Part shown: positions 14,984 through 23,367 of the stretch, piece by piece | Position numbering within the stretch: position 1 is the stretch's first letter | How the letters are laid out: each line of letters begins with the position of its first letter | NCBI GenBank assembly: GCA_946405625.1 | Contig: CAMJHQ010000016.1 | Span: forward strand, 1-64,000 | Direction of reading: 5' to 3' | Source: an uncultured Lachnospiraceae bacterium | GTDB lineage: Bacteria; Bacillota; Clostridia; Lachnospirales; Lachnospiraceae | Length of the DNA stretch: 64,000 nt | Made by a program: the position numbers and the translations under genes | The notes under the pieces: model-generated | What the model saw: only the letters and a program-made list of their open reading frames with translations | Database searches by the model: none | Told to the model about the DNA's origin: nothing

Positions 14984-17068
14984 ATGGGTAAAACAAAAGT
15001 AAAAATTTTGTTTTGGGCTGTGTTGATTCTGATTATTGGCTTTATTTCGCCTGCTAGAATGGCTAAAGCTGATGAAGAAATCGATTCAACTGAACAAACT
15101 GTGATAGAGACATCGGAAGATACAATTTCTCAGGAAGAACAGGATGAAGAAACATCCACCTCCGAAGAAACAACGTGCGAATCATTCATTGAGGATGAAA
15201 TCAAATCTGATGTAGATGTTAACGACGGCGAAATATATACCGCTACTTCATCGGATGCAGATAAAGAGTCAATTGAAGTTCATGATACAACTTCCAACAA
15301 AAACGCCTCCAACAATACATGGTATTTAGATTATGAGTATGAGTTATTAGGTCTTGGGAAAATACAATTGAAAAAATACATAGGTTCAGAGACAAATATA
15401 TTTATACCATCAAGTGTTGAAATAGGGGGAACGACTTACACTACTTCTTTAGGTATCTCTAGGGATTTTACAGATTGGGGCAATGCTCAAAGATTAACAT
15501 TTGAAGAAGGCTTTGTTTTCCCAAGTTATCCATCGGGTTTATTTGAAAATTGTGAAAATTTAATTTCTGTTGATTTACATGGGGTTGACACAAGTAATAC
15601 GACCAGTATGAATGAAATGTTTGAAAACTGTACAAATCTTGAGAGTGTTAATTTAAATAATATATACACTCGAAAAGTCAGTAGCACGAGACTTATGTTT
15701 AAAAATTGTAAAAAACTCCGCGACATAAAAATGGATGGATGGGATTTAGGCATTACAGGCGATATGGAAGAAATGTTCTATAATTGTTCAAGCCTTACAA
15801 GCATAGACATTAGCCAATGGAATTGCTCTTCAGTTAAGAATATGGCGGCAATGTTTTCTGGCTGTTCGGGGTTAAAAACTATAAATATGAGCGGTCTATC
15901 TTTGCAAGCTGTAACTACAATGTCAAAAATGTTTAAAGATTGTAGTAGTTTGACATCCATAGATATGAGTAATGTTTCAACCAAAAACTTATCAAATATG
16001 ACTTACATGTTTTCTGGTTGTTCAAGTCTAGAAAGTATAGATTTGTCAAGCTTAAACACTGAAAAAGTGCATCAAATGTCCTATATGTTTTCAGATTGTT
16101 CTTCTTTAAAAAATATAAATTTAGAATCATTTTCTTTTTTTAACACTTCACTATTAGGTTATATGTTTTATAATTGCAGTAATCTTGAAACAGTAGTTTT
16201 GCCAAAATCAGGGGTTGATGTCCGAGACATAACGCACATGTTTGCCGGATGTAAAAAATTAAAAAGCGTTAAATTGAGTTTTCTTAGAAAATCATCTTAT
16301 TATACAAATTGCGATCATGCGTTTGACGATTGTATTAGTCTTGAAGAAATTGATTTTTGTGGCCGAAAAATATCTGGTTCATTAAATTTGCCTGCAACTT
16401 ACGTTGATGAAAATGGAAAATTATACGAAACTATCGATGAATCATACAAAAATATCCCCAAAATTACCAGATTTAAAGGATGGATAAATAAAAACAGTAG
16501 TTGGTATTATTATTCAGACGGAAATCTAACAACAGGACATAAATACATTGGTGCCGCATGGTATTACTTTAATTCAGATGGCTCAATGCATACTGGTTGG
16601 CTGCAAGACGGTGATAAATGGTATTATTATAATGCAAGTGGGGCTATGAAAACAGGATGGTTACAACTAAATAGTATTTGGTATTATTTTGCTGAAAATG
16701 GTGCAATGGTTTCGGATGGATGGCAAAATATAGGCGGTAAGACCTATTATTTTACAAAAAGCGGAGCTATGAAAATCGGATGGGAACTAATAGATGGCAC
16801 TTGGTATTATTTCACAAAAAGCGGTGCCAAAGCAACGGGATGGCAGAATATTGATAACGTTTGGTATTTCTTTAAATCCGACGGAACTATGAAAACAGGA
16901 TGGCTAAAAGACGGGCAATCATGGTACTATTTCTTGAGTAATGGTGCCATGCGCGTTGGTTGGCAAAAAATAGGAAGCGATTGGTATTACTTCAAACCAA
17001 GTGGAGCTATGGCTGTTAACGAAACAATTGACGGTTATAAAATCGGTGCTGATGGCAAAATGAAATAG
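14984..17068 (+). CDS. BspA-like surface protein with glucan/choline-binding repeats
   Basis: 694 aa. Sec signal (KTKVKILFWAV... with AKA-DE cleavage near 30), an acidic Thr/Glu/Ser region to about 110, then about ten 23-24-residue repeats of the BspA/DUF285 type (MFxNCxxLxSIDLSxxNT, about 165-455). The C-terminus (about 490-694) has around ten cell-wall-binding repeats (GWxxxxGxWYYFxxxGAM). The latter bind choline or glucan-type wall polymers. A GGGAGG site sits before ATG 14984; the ATG at 14969 overlaps the upstream stop but precedes that site. It is probably an adhesin or wall-associated protein, expressed with c-di-GMP-controlled membrane proteins. Confidence 0.85.
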   Translation: MGKTKVKILFWAVLILIIGFISPARMAKADEEIDSTEQTVIETSEDTISQEEQDEETSTSEETTCESFIEDEIKSDVDVNDGEIYTATSSDADKESIEVHDTTSNKNASNNTWYLDYEYELLGLGKIQLKKYIGSETNIFIPSSVEIGGTTYTTSLGISRDFTDWGNAQRLTFEEGFVFPSYPSGLFENCENLISVDLHGVDTSNTTSMNEMFENCTNLESVNLNNIYTRKVSSTRLMFKNCKKLRDIKMDGWDLGITGDMEEMFYNCSSLTSIDISQWNCSSVKNMAAMFSGCSGLKTINMSGLSLQAVTTMSKMFKDCSSLTSIDMSNVSTKNLSNMTYMFSGCSSLESIDLSSLNTEKVHQMSYMFSDCSSLKNINLESFSFFNTSLLGYMFYNCSNLETVVLPKSGVDVRDITHMFAGCKKLKSVKLSFLRKSSYYTNCDHAFDDCISLEEIDFCGRKISGSLNLPATYVDENGKLYETIDESYKNIPKITRFKGWINKNSSWYYYSDGNLTTGHKYIGAAWYYFNSDGSMHTGWLQDGDKWYYYNASGAMKTGWLQLNSIWYYFAENGAMVSDGWQNIGGKTYYFTKSGAMKIGWELIDGTWYYFTKSGAKATGWQNIDNVWYFFKSDGTMKTGWLKDGQSWYYFLSNGAMRVGWQKIGSDWYYFKPSGAMAVNETIDGYKIGADGKMK

Positions 17069-17112
17069 CCATTTTTAAAATCAAATATGCATTTCGATAT
17101 TATCTGATTGTT

Positions 17113-17170
17113 AAAAGCTCGTTGTTGCATATATCCAGGATTCAAGATACATAGTGGCAGCGAGCTTTTC
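17113..17170 (+). terminator. probable terminator
   Basis: AAAAGCTCG / CGAGCTTTT arms separated by about 39 nt, ending in TTTTCAATATTT. The rest of the gap to 17414 has only a candidate -10 (TATAAT 17310-17315, no good -35) for the MazG-like gene. Confidence 0.6.
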
Positions 17171-17413
17171 AATATTTGATCAGCCATTATAGATTAACAA
17201 AATGATACATATGGAAAATAGATCATAATAGTAGAATTATCACTGGTTTGCATAAAACAGAATTATAACTGTTTAATATTTATATGCTGTCCTTGCATTA
17301 AGTCAGTGGTATAATAGATATGTGATTTATATGTATATTTAGTAAGGTTAAAAGAATATGCTGATAAAATGTCAGTTATAAAGATAATGACAAAGTGATT
17401 GTAAGAGGATTAT

Positions 17414-17734
17414 ATGAATAAGGAAACAATAGATAGAATCAGGAAGTTTACTAGTGACAGAGATTGGGAGCAGTTTCATTCTCCGGAGAATCTGGCAAAG
17501 TCAATAAGTATAGAGGCGGCAGAACTTCTTGAATGTTTTCAGTGGAGCGGCACTGAATATGATCTGGAACATGTAAAGGAAGAGCTGGCGGATGTGCTTG
17601 TATATTGCAGGAATATGCTTGACGTTCTCGGACTTGATGAGGATGAGATTGTAAACTCAAAAATGAAAAAAAATGAGAAGAAATATCCTGTTGAGAAGGC
17701 TAAAGGAAATTCTCAGAAATACGATGAACTATAA
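17414..17734 (+). CDS. MazG-like nucleotide pyrophosphohydrolase
   Basis: 106 aa, the small iMazG/dCTPase-type fold. Metal-binding motifs EAAELLE (about 35-41) and EELADVLVY (about 56-64) are intact. Family members hydrolyse (d)NTPs to monophosphates and pyrophosphate, cleaning the nucleotide pool. GTAAGAGGATT lies before the ATG. It is followed by a coiled-coil membrane protein and a macro-domain protein; no common pathway is certain. Confidence 0.85.
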   Translation: MNKETIDRIRKFTSDRDWEQFHSPENLAKSISIEAAELLECFQWSGTEYDLEHVKEELADVLVYCRNMLDVLGLDEDEIVNSKMKKNEKKYPVEKAKGNSQKYDEL

Positions 17735-17824
17735 ATTCCATTTATATGAGTGGATGATGGCTTTTGGTTTTCGCAAACATTTGTTTGATGTTTAAGTTAT
17801 TGAGGAGAATTTAAAGAAGATATT

Positions 17825-18136
17825 ATGGAAATAAGTAAAATAGTTCTAATAGTTTTCTTAATAATCTTTATTGTTTCAATAATTGCATATATTCTGGTGA
17901 GGATATCATTCAATCAGATAGATATAAATCAGGCAGTTGCAAAACAGCAAGAAGAAGATAAAAGAATTAAAGATAAATATAATATAACAACCTATGAAGA
18001 TGAAAAACGGCGTAATGCTGAGTTGAAAGCTGAGTATGAAATGCTTAAACTTCAGGAAGAGAATAAAAAGCTTGAAGAAGAAATAAGCAGAATGAAATAT
18101 GCGAAAAACAAAACTGATCAACTATATGAACATTGA
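17825..18136 (+). CDS. single-pass membrane protein with coiled coil
   Basis: 103 aa. One N-terminal membrane helix (about 6-27) followed by a long Lys/Glu-rich segment with heptad character (AELKAEYEMLKLQEENKKLEEEISRMK, about 60-86). The topology suggests a membrane-tethered coiled coil facing the cytoplasm or outside. No family recognised. Confidence 0.65.
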   Translation: MEISKIVLIVFLIIFIVSIIAYILVRISFNQIDINQAVAKQQEEDKRIKDKYNITTYEDEKRRNAELKAEYEMLKLQEENKKLEEEISRMKYAKNKTDQLYEH

Positions 18137-18175
18137 AATACATTTGGATGTTGCAGTTTACAGGAGTGTCTTGAT

Positions 18176-18691
18176 ATGCTAATTGCAAGAAAAGGTGATA
18201 TAACAAAAATCTCAGATGTTGAGGCTATTGTAAATGCCGCTAATGAAAGCCTGCTTGGAGGCGGTGGTGTTGACGGTGCCATACATTTTGCTGCAGGGCC
18301 TGAGCTGTTAGAGGAGTGCAGAACTCTTGGTGGATGCTATATGGGCGAAGCTAAGATTACCAAAGCCTATAAGCTGCCGTGTGATTATATTATTCACACA
18401 GTAGGACCGAGATGGCATGGTGGAAGCCGTGGAGAAGCTGAAACTCTAAAGAATTGTTATATTAATTCTCTTAAAGTTGCAATAGATAATGGAATCAGGA
18501 CGATTGCATTTCCATCCATATCTACGGGAATATTTGGATATCCTGTGGAAGAGGCCGCGGAAGTTGCAGTAAATGCTGTGAATGATTTTCTGAAAGATAA
18601 TCCTGATAAAATAGATGATGTATATTGGATTCTCTTTGATAATAATTCTTTTGCTACATATGAGAAGGTTATCGCAAATCTGATCAAATAA
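18176..18691 (+). CDS. macro-domain protein (O-acetyl-ADP-ribose deacetylase type)
   Basis: 171 aa, one complete macro domain: [28 protein letters not shown] ligand loop (about 20-43), [12 protein letters not shown] (about 66-77) and the [12 protein letters not shown] loop (about 109-120). MacroD-type enzymes remove ADP-ribose from protein or hydrolyse O-acetyl-ADP-ribose. CAGGAG precedes the ATG. It sits just before an HNH nuclease gene in the same direction. Confidence 0.9.
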   Translation: MLIARKGDITKISDVEAIVNAANESLLGGGGVDGAIHFAAGPELLEECRTLGGCYMGEAKITKAYKLPCDYIIHTVGPRWHGGSRGEAETLKNCYINSLKVAIDNGIRTIAFPSISTGIFGYPVEEAAEVAVNAVNDFLKDNPDKIDDVYWILFDNNSFATYEKVIANLIK

Positions 18692-18732
18692 ATCGATGTA
18701 TCATAGGTTAAATGTATTTATGGGGTTAATTA

Positions 18733-19893
18733 ATGCAATTTCAGAATGATATCTTACAGGTGCTGGGCACTGAATATCAGAATAATCTCGATATAGAAGG
18801 GTTCTCAAATATGATGAAGGACCCTTCTTATTGTTATAAATTCTACTGGCTTGAAGCAATTGTAAATCTGATATCTGAGGGTGTTGAGGAAACTACATTC
18901 AATGATATTATTGATGAGATGATTGCAAATGCATGGTATTCTGTAGTTGAATTTCATATTCATCTTAGTGGGATAATTTCCGGAGATGTTAAGGATGGAC
19001 TCGAAAGAGCAGTATTAAAGCTCTGCGAGATCAGTGATCTTAAGAGCAGCGCATCTAAAATGGAAATTAAGGATGCGATTAAAAAGCATAACAGCGAGCT
19101 GCTTCAGGAGAAGAAACAGCTCACAAATATGGTTCCGTACCGTGCACTCGCAGGTTTCTTTGCCAGGCATGATCAGAATGTAAATTGGGAGAGCATTACA
19201 AGACTGGTTACTTATATTGAAATGTTTAACAGTACATATGAGCAGCTGCCGTACATTTTAGGAAAAGGACCTAATCTTCAGAAGGAAGTTATCTTCAATA
19301 AGGATTGGATACAGATGATTCAGGATAATACGGTGGCGATACTTGGCTGGATACAGTATGAGAAGGTTAAGTGGCTTCAGAACAACAATCCTGATGTTCC
19401 GGGGCTTGTATATAAGCTTGCACCGCTGAATGATAAGATGAGGAAGCTTTCAAATGTACGAAAGCTTTGGACTTCTATAATGGATATCCATGAGATTCAT
19501 GATGTTTTTACAGAAGATATAATAAAGGCAGATGAATTTGATGTTGATCATTTCGTCCCGTGGTCATTTGTGATGAATGATGAACTCTGGAACCTTATGC
19601 CTATGGATAGCAGCCTTAATTCCAGCAAGAGTAACAAACTTCCCAAGTGGGATCCTTTCTTTAAGAAGTTTGCCGAAAATCAGTTTATAATGTATGAAGA
19701 GATCAATTCCAAAGAGGTTATCAGAAAGCTCTTTGAGAAATGTTACAGAGATAACCTGCATTCTATATGGGCAAATCAGGAACTGTATAGAGTAGGAAAT
19801 TCGAGAGAAGCATTTTTTAAGATTCTTGAGTCAAATATGAAGCCTGTATATGATTCGGCCAGAAGACAAGGGTATCAGCTGTGGGAGTTATAG
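18733..19893 (+). CDS. HNH endonuclease domain protein
   Basis: 386 aa. Residues about 268-310 carry an HNH_4-like motif: FDVDHFVPWSF, then LWNLMP, then NSSKSNKLP, giving the metal-binding Asp-His, the Asn and the final Asn/His-like residue. The first 260 aa are helical and not recognised. No partner methylase or restriction subunit is nearby. Such stand-alone HNH proteins occur in accessory or defence settings. Macro-domain and MazG genes close by fit an accessory island, but the link is inference. Confidence 0.75.
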   Translation: MQFQNDILQVLGTEYQNNLDIEGFSNMMKDPSYCYKFYWLEAIVNLISEGVEETTFNDIIDEMIANAWYSVVEFHIHLSGIISGDVKDGLERAVLKLCEISDLKSSASKMEIKDAIKKHNSELLQEKKQLTNMVPYRALAGFFARHDQNVNWESITRLVTYIEMFNSTYEQLPYILGKGPNLQKEVIFNKDWIQMIQDNTVAILGWIQYEKVKWLQNNNPDVPGLVYKLAPLNDKMRKLSNVRKLWTSIMDIHEIHDVFTEDIIKADEFDVDHFVPWSFVMNDELWNLMPMDSSLNSSKSNKLPKWDPFFKKFAENQFIMYEEINSKEVIRKLFEKCYRDNLHSIWANQELYRVGNSREAFFKILESNMKPVYDSARRQGYQLWEL

Positions 19894-19958
19894 AAAATAG
19901 AAGATTTTGACGGTGTTTGGAATATGTTGTTAAGTAATAAAATGTGGAGATAAATAAA

Positions 19959-20378
19959 TTGAATTATAAAAACAGATTAAATATTTCATTGGTTTTGGAT
20001 ATAGGAATATTACTAGCAATAGTTATATTTAAACTGATCTATTACATCGGAAAGTACCAACGCGGCTTTTTTGGAAGTGCCTTGTTTTTTCTTGCCTGGA
20101 CTGTCATCGGTATTCTTATATCCATAGTTCCGGCGGTTTTAATACTTGCGCTGATTGTATCAATTCAGCAAAGAAATGGAGCTGCTCCGAATAATTATCT
20201 GAATCTGAAAAATTGCATCGGGTGGATTGTATTCAATATAGTCTTTGAATTTACTTCTTTGATCGGAGCTACGATGAGTTTGGACGGTGACTGGATGGAT
20301 ATTGGAATTAAAATGCTTTTCTGTCATTTTTTATCTTTCCTGCCTGTAATATTGTTAAGAAAAGTATTTAAGAGATGA
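19959..20378 (+). CDS. four-helix membrane protein
   Basis: 139 aa, hydrophobic segments at about 8-26, 36-66, 88-105 and 113-132. No ATG fits: the frame opens at GTG 19944, but GGAGA at 19946-19950 points to the TTG at 19959 as the true start. Function unknown. Confidence 0.6.
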   Translation: MNYKNRLNISLVLDIGILLAIVIFKLIYYIGKYQRGFFGSALFFLAWTVIGILISIVPAVLILALIVSIQQRNGAAPNNYLNLKNCIGWIVFNIVFEFTSLIGATMSLDGDWMDIGIKMLFCHFLSFLPVILLRKVFKR

Positions 20379-20399
20379 TACATTAAGAGGAAAATTAAA

Positions 20400-20639
20400 A
20401 TGGAATTAAAGCTTTATATGTTTGAAACATGTCCATATTGCCGTAAGGTTATTAGGGAAATAGAAGAAAGCGGACGCACGGATATTGAGTATCACAACAT
20501 TCATAAGAATGAGCTGGACCGCCTTGAGCTTATCAGTGTAGGGGGTAAGCAGCAGGTTCCATGTCTCTTTATAGACGGAAAGCCTATGTATGAGAGTGAT
20601 GACATAGTTGAATGGCTCAGAGAGCATCCACAGGTATAA
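20400..20639 (+). CDS. glutaredoxin-like thiol oxidoreductase
   Basis: 79 aa, one thioredoxin fold with the dithiol motif CPYC near residues 11-14, a cis-Pro motif (QVPCLF, about 51-56) and the C-terminal YESDDIVEWL helix typical of the GSH-binding glutaredoxin family. Anaerobic Firmicutes often lack glutathione, so a different low-molecular thiol or thioredoxin reductase may reduce it. AAGAGG precedes the ATG. Confidence 0.88.
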   Translation: MELKLYMFETCPYCRKVIREIEESGRTDIEYHNIHKNELDRLELISVGGKQQVPCLFIDGKPMYESDDIVEWLREHPQV

Positions 20640-20732
20640 ATGCTTGAACAAAGATAGGGCCATGATTATAGGAATGGTACCGCTACATTTAACAATACGA
20701 AACAGATTATATGATTAAAGGGGGGTATACAA

Positions 20733-21809
20733 ATGAAAAAACTATTCACATCTTTTCTGGTGCTGTCGCTCGTATTTTCATTATTCGGATGCGGAGAAAG
20801 AGAATCTCCTCCACAGCCGAATACGAGTGCTGACAATAAGACCGAAGCAATAACGGAAAGCTCTACAGAAGCAGCCACAGAGGCAGAGACTACAGAATCA
20901 GCCACAGAAACAGATACTACAGAAGCAGCAACAGAGACAGATACAGCAGAATCAGCTACAGATACAGATCCTGTAGAATCAACCACAGAACGCGTTGTGC
21001 TGGATCTCGAGGACATATCTGAAACAAAAGAAAATGCCTTCACATGCACCTATGATGGTGTAAAGCATGATTTCATTCTCTCCCTTCCGGATGAAGTCGA
21101 AAATGCGCCTCTCATCGTGATGTTTCATGGAGCCGGTGATTCACCCGAAAACTTCCGCCGCACCAGTGGTTTTGATAATGACGCGCTTCCGAAGGGCTAC
21201 GCTGTCTGCTATGTTGGCGGAACTGTCAACGGGAAGGCCGGAAGAAACTCTAGGAGCTGGAACTACGGAAGGCTCGAGCCTGATAACGACGATGTGGGAT
21301 TCATTAAAGCTCTCGTAAACTATCTTGCTGATGAGTACTCAATCGACAAGGAGCATGTGTTCTGCGCCGGTTTCTCAAACGGCGGATTCATGAACTTCAG
21401 ACTTGCACTTGAAGGTCAGGATACAGTTCTTGCTTGTGTTAGTGTCGGCGGTGATCTTTGTAAGACACTCTGGAAGGTGCGTCCTGAAAAGAACGACGTT
21501 GGAATGCTTGTAGTCTACGGAGAGAACGACGAATCCATTCCGAAGAATATCGATGGTAGTTCAAAGACAGCTCTTGATCCCGCAATTGAGGAGGTCATTG
21601 ATTACATGGCTTCTTCAAACGGACTTGAGAAGAAGTCCGAAGATGAGATAGGAGACGGTTCAATCCTCTGCAAGTACGGAGTGGACTCGGATAAAGACAT
21701 GGTTTGGAGCGTCGTTGTGAATGATGGTAAGCACGGATGGCCTACTAAGGAGCTTGACGGCTTCAGTGTAAATGAGCTCATTCTGGAATTCTTCGAGAAC
21801 TGGAGATGA
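20733..21809 (+). CDS. secreted lipoprotein esterase (PHB depolymerase/feruloyl esterase-like)
   Basis: 358 aa. Lipobox FGCG near residue 19, then a Thr/Glu/Ala linker (about 28-88) with TEAATETDT-type repeats. The catalytic region is an alpha/beta hydrolase of the LpqC/PHB-depolymerase type: oxyanion segment MFHGAGDSPENF (about 130), nucleophile in GFSNGG (about 212), Asp in YGENDESIP (about 267) and His in GKHGWP (about 333). Likely substrates are ester-linked side groups on plant polysaccharide. Codon use in the catalytic part looks more C-rich than in neighbours. GGGGGGT precedes the ATG. Confidence 0.85.
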   Translation: MKKLFTSFLVLSLVFSLFGCGERESPPQPNTSADNKTEAITESSTEAATEAETTESATETDTTEAATETDTAESATDTDPVESTTERVVLDLEDISETKENAFTCTYDGVKHDFILSLPDEVENAPLIVMFHGAGDSPENFRRTSGFDNDALPKGYAVCYVGGTVNGKAGRNSRSWNYGRLEPDNDDVGFIKALVNYLADEYSIDKEHVFCAGFSNGGFMNFRLALEGQDTVLACVSVGGDLCKTLWKVRPEKNDVGMLVVYGENDESIPKNIDGSSKTALDPAIEEVIDYMASSNGLEKKSEDEIGDGSILCKYGVDSDKDMVWSVVVNDGKHGWPTKELDGFSVNELILEFFENWR

Positions 21810-21882
21810 TCGGATATTACTAGAGATGATCGGATATTATTAGAGATGATCGGATATTATTAGAGATGATCGGATATTCTTA
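21803..21882 (+). repeat. 20-bp tandem repeat (4 copies) containing the stop codon
   Basis: GAGATGATCGGATATTA(C/T)TA is repeated four times at 21803, 21823, 21843 and 21863. Unit 1 holds the last Arg codon and TGA stop of the esterase gene. Confidence 0.92.
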
Positions 21883-21940
21883 ACCTGTGATGACGTTCAC
21901 CGAAACATTTTTGCAGAGTTCACAATTAAGGAAATTTGAA

Positions 21941-22471
21941 ATGAAAATATTTTTTGAAACAGAGCATTTTTCAGTGAGAAAACTTGAGCCGGAGGATGCA
22001 GTCAGATTATATGAAAATCATGCAGAAGATAAAGTGAAGAAATGGTTTCCGAACGAAAGCTATGCTGATATTGAAGAAGCAAAGGGAGCTATTGAATTCT
22101 TCGCAGCGTGTGTAGAAGAGAATCGTCTGCCGTTTGTTCTTGCGATTCAGTTGAAAGAGACAGGAGAATTGATAGGTGATACCGGCGTTAGTGAAGTCGA
22201 TGGAGAGCCGGAGGCGGTTGAAATAGGCTATCAGATCTGCGATAAATACAGTGGCAGGGGATATGCCACTGAGGTACTTGAAGCTATGACAGAATTCTCA
22301 TTTACCAGATTTGGGGCGACAGTAAGCTATGGACGAGTTGTTCATGGGAATGTAGCATCGTCCAGAGTGCTTGAAAAAGCGGGATATATGTTTGTTGAAG
22401 AAGAATTCGGAGCGGAAGATGATCCCTACGGCAACGGAATGCTCGTATATAAAAAGAATAGCACTGGATGA
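21941..22471 (+). CDS. GNAT-family N-acetyltransferase (RimJ-like)
   Basis: 176 aa, acetyltransferase fold: FSVRKLEPEDAVRLYE at the N-terminus, acceptor strand EIGYQICDKYSG and acetyl-CoA loop GRGYATEVL (about 108-116), then NVASSRVLEKAGY (about 143-155). Substrate may be an amino-terminal residue or small amine. The frame is open from 21887, but AAGGAAATTTGAA places the start at ATG 21941. The stop codon is the left edge of the hairpin-repeat array. Confidence 0.85.
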   Translation: MKIFFETEHFSVRKLEPEDAVRLYENHAEDKVKKWFPNESYADIEEAKGAIEFFAACVEENRLPFVLAIQLKETGELIGDTGVSEVDGEPEAVEIGYQICDKYSGRGYATEVLEAMTEFSFTRFGATVSYGRVVHGNVASSRVLEKAGYMFVEEEFGAEDDPYGNGMLVYKKNSTG

Positions 22472-22809
22472 GGTTGATTTACTAACAATTTGCCTGATTA
22501 CTCAATTCTGTTAGTATGATATTTTTATTCCCTGATTGATTAGAGGTTGATTTACTAACAATTTGCTTGATTTCTCAATTTTGTTAGTATAAGATTCTTA
22601 TTTCCCGATTGATAAGAGGTTGATTTACTAACAATTTGCCTGATTACTCAATTCTGTTAGTATATGATTCTTATTTTCCGATTGAATAGTGGTTGATTTA
22701 CTAACAATTTTGCCTGATTACTCAATTCTGTTAGTATATGATTCTTATTTCCCGATTGAATAGGGGCTGATTTACTAACAATTTGCCTGATTACTCGATT
22801 CTGTTAGTA
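22470..22809 (+). repeat. hairpin-repeat array 1: 5 units of 73 bp
   Basis: Each unit has TACTAACA, a 21-nt loop and TGTTAGTA (37 nt), then a 36-nt spacer. Left arms are at 22480, 22553, 22626, 22699 and 22773. Spacers are nearly identical to each other, so this is a tandem repeat and not CRISPR. The array starts in the acetyltransferase stop codon. Array 2 at 41253 has the same arms, lengths and period but a different spacer. Confidence 0.92.
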
Positions 22810-22814
22810 TATTG

Positions 22815-22842
22815 TACAGTACAGTGCGAAGCGCAGGATGAG
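22815..22842 (+). repeat. partial interspersed repeat (right half)
   Basis: GTGCGAAGCGCAGGATGAG matches the right half of the elements at 5685 and 31120, without the CCTTCCCC hairpin, which appears in a related form in the terminator just after it. Confidence 0.55.
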
Positions 22843-22844
22843 AC

Positions 22845-22875
22845 AAAAGCCTTCCCGATGTGGGAAGGCTTTTTT
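22845..22875 (+). terminator. rho-independent terminator upstream of the intron
   Basis: AAAAGCCTTCCC / GGGAAGGCTTTTTT. The group II intron begins a few bases beyond it. Confidence 0.85.
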
Positions 22876-23367
22876 ATGGTTTGCGCGCCATGGGCGCGCT
22901 CTAACGGGTGCAAGTCCCGAACACGCCCAGATAGTGGGAAGTGTATAGCTGAACAGCAAGGGTGTCCATCGTGAGGTGGAATCTGAAGGAAGCTGTAAGC
23001 AAATCTCTGGTCCGACGGACAGAAATCACATATAAGGCTAGGCTACGAGAGATAAGTTGGCCATAAGCAACGAAGTCTAATAACTATCACATTTGTAGTA
23101 GCAGAGTAAATGTGGCGGATATATGGAGAGAAAGAGCGTGCACCTTAAGCGTGGAGGTCTCACAGAGGTTCCATTAGCCTAGTAACAACGAACTGTGAGA
23201 AGTCAGCCGAGCCCATAGTAGTGAAGAAGTCTCTGTAATGGGGATGGAGCGAAGGGGCGAACAATCAATAAGTTTGAGTATGTCTCGTGTTGCAGAAATG
23301 ACAACATCTGCCGTAACCAATCGGGGTAAAGGTGGTCAAATCAAGCGAGGCGGAAAGGAAAGAACGC

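Noticed and set aside
20878..21000. Intrinsic repeat element in the esterase gene
   Set aside because: The ACAGAATCAGC-type repeats only encode the Thr/Glu/Ala linker common to lipoproteins in this genome.
22470..22809. CRISPR array (37-nt repeat, 36-nt spacer geometry, five units)
   Set aside because: The would-be spacers are almost identical to each other, and no cas gene is near. It is a tandem repeat.
22783..22974. 63-aa open frame at the intron left edge
   Set aside because: It spans a terminator and the intron's first hairpins; not protein-like.
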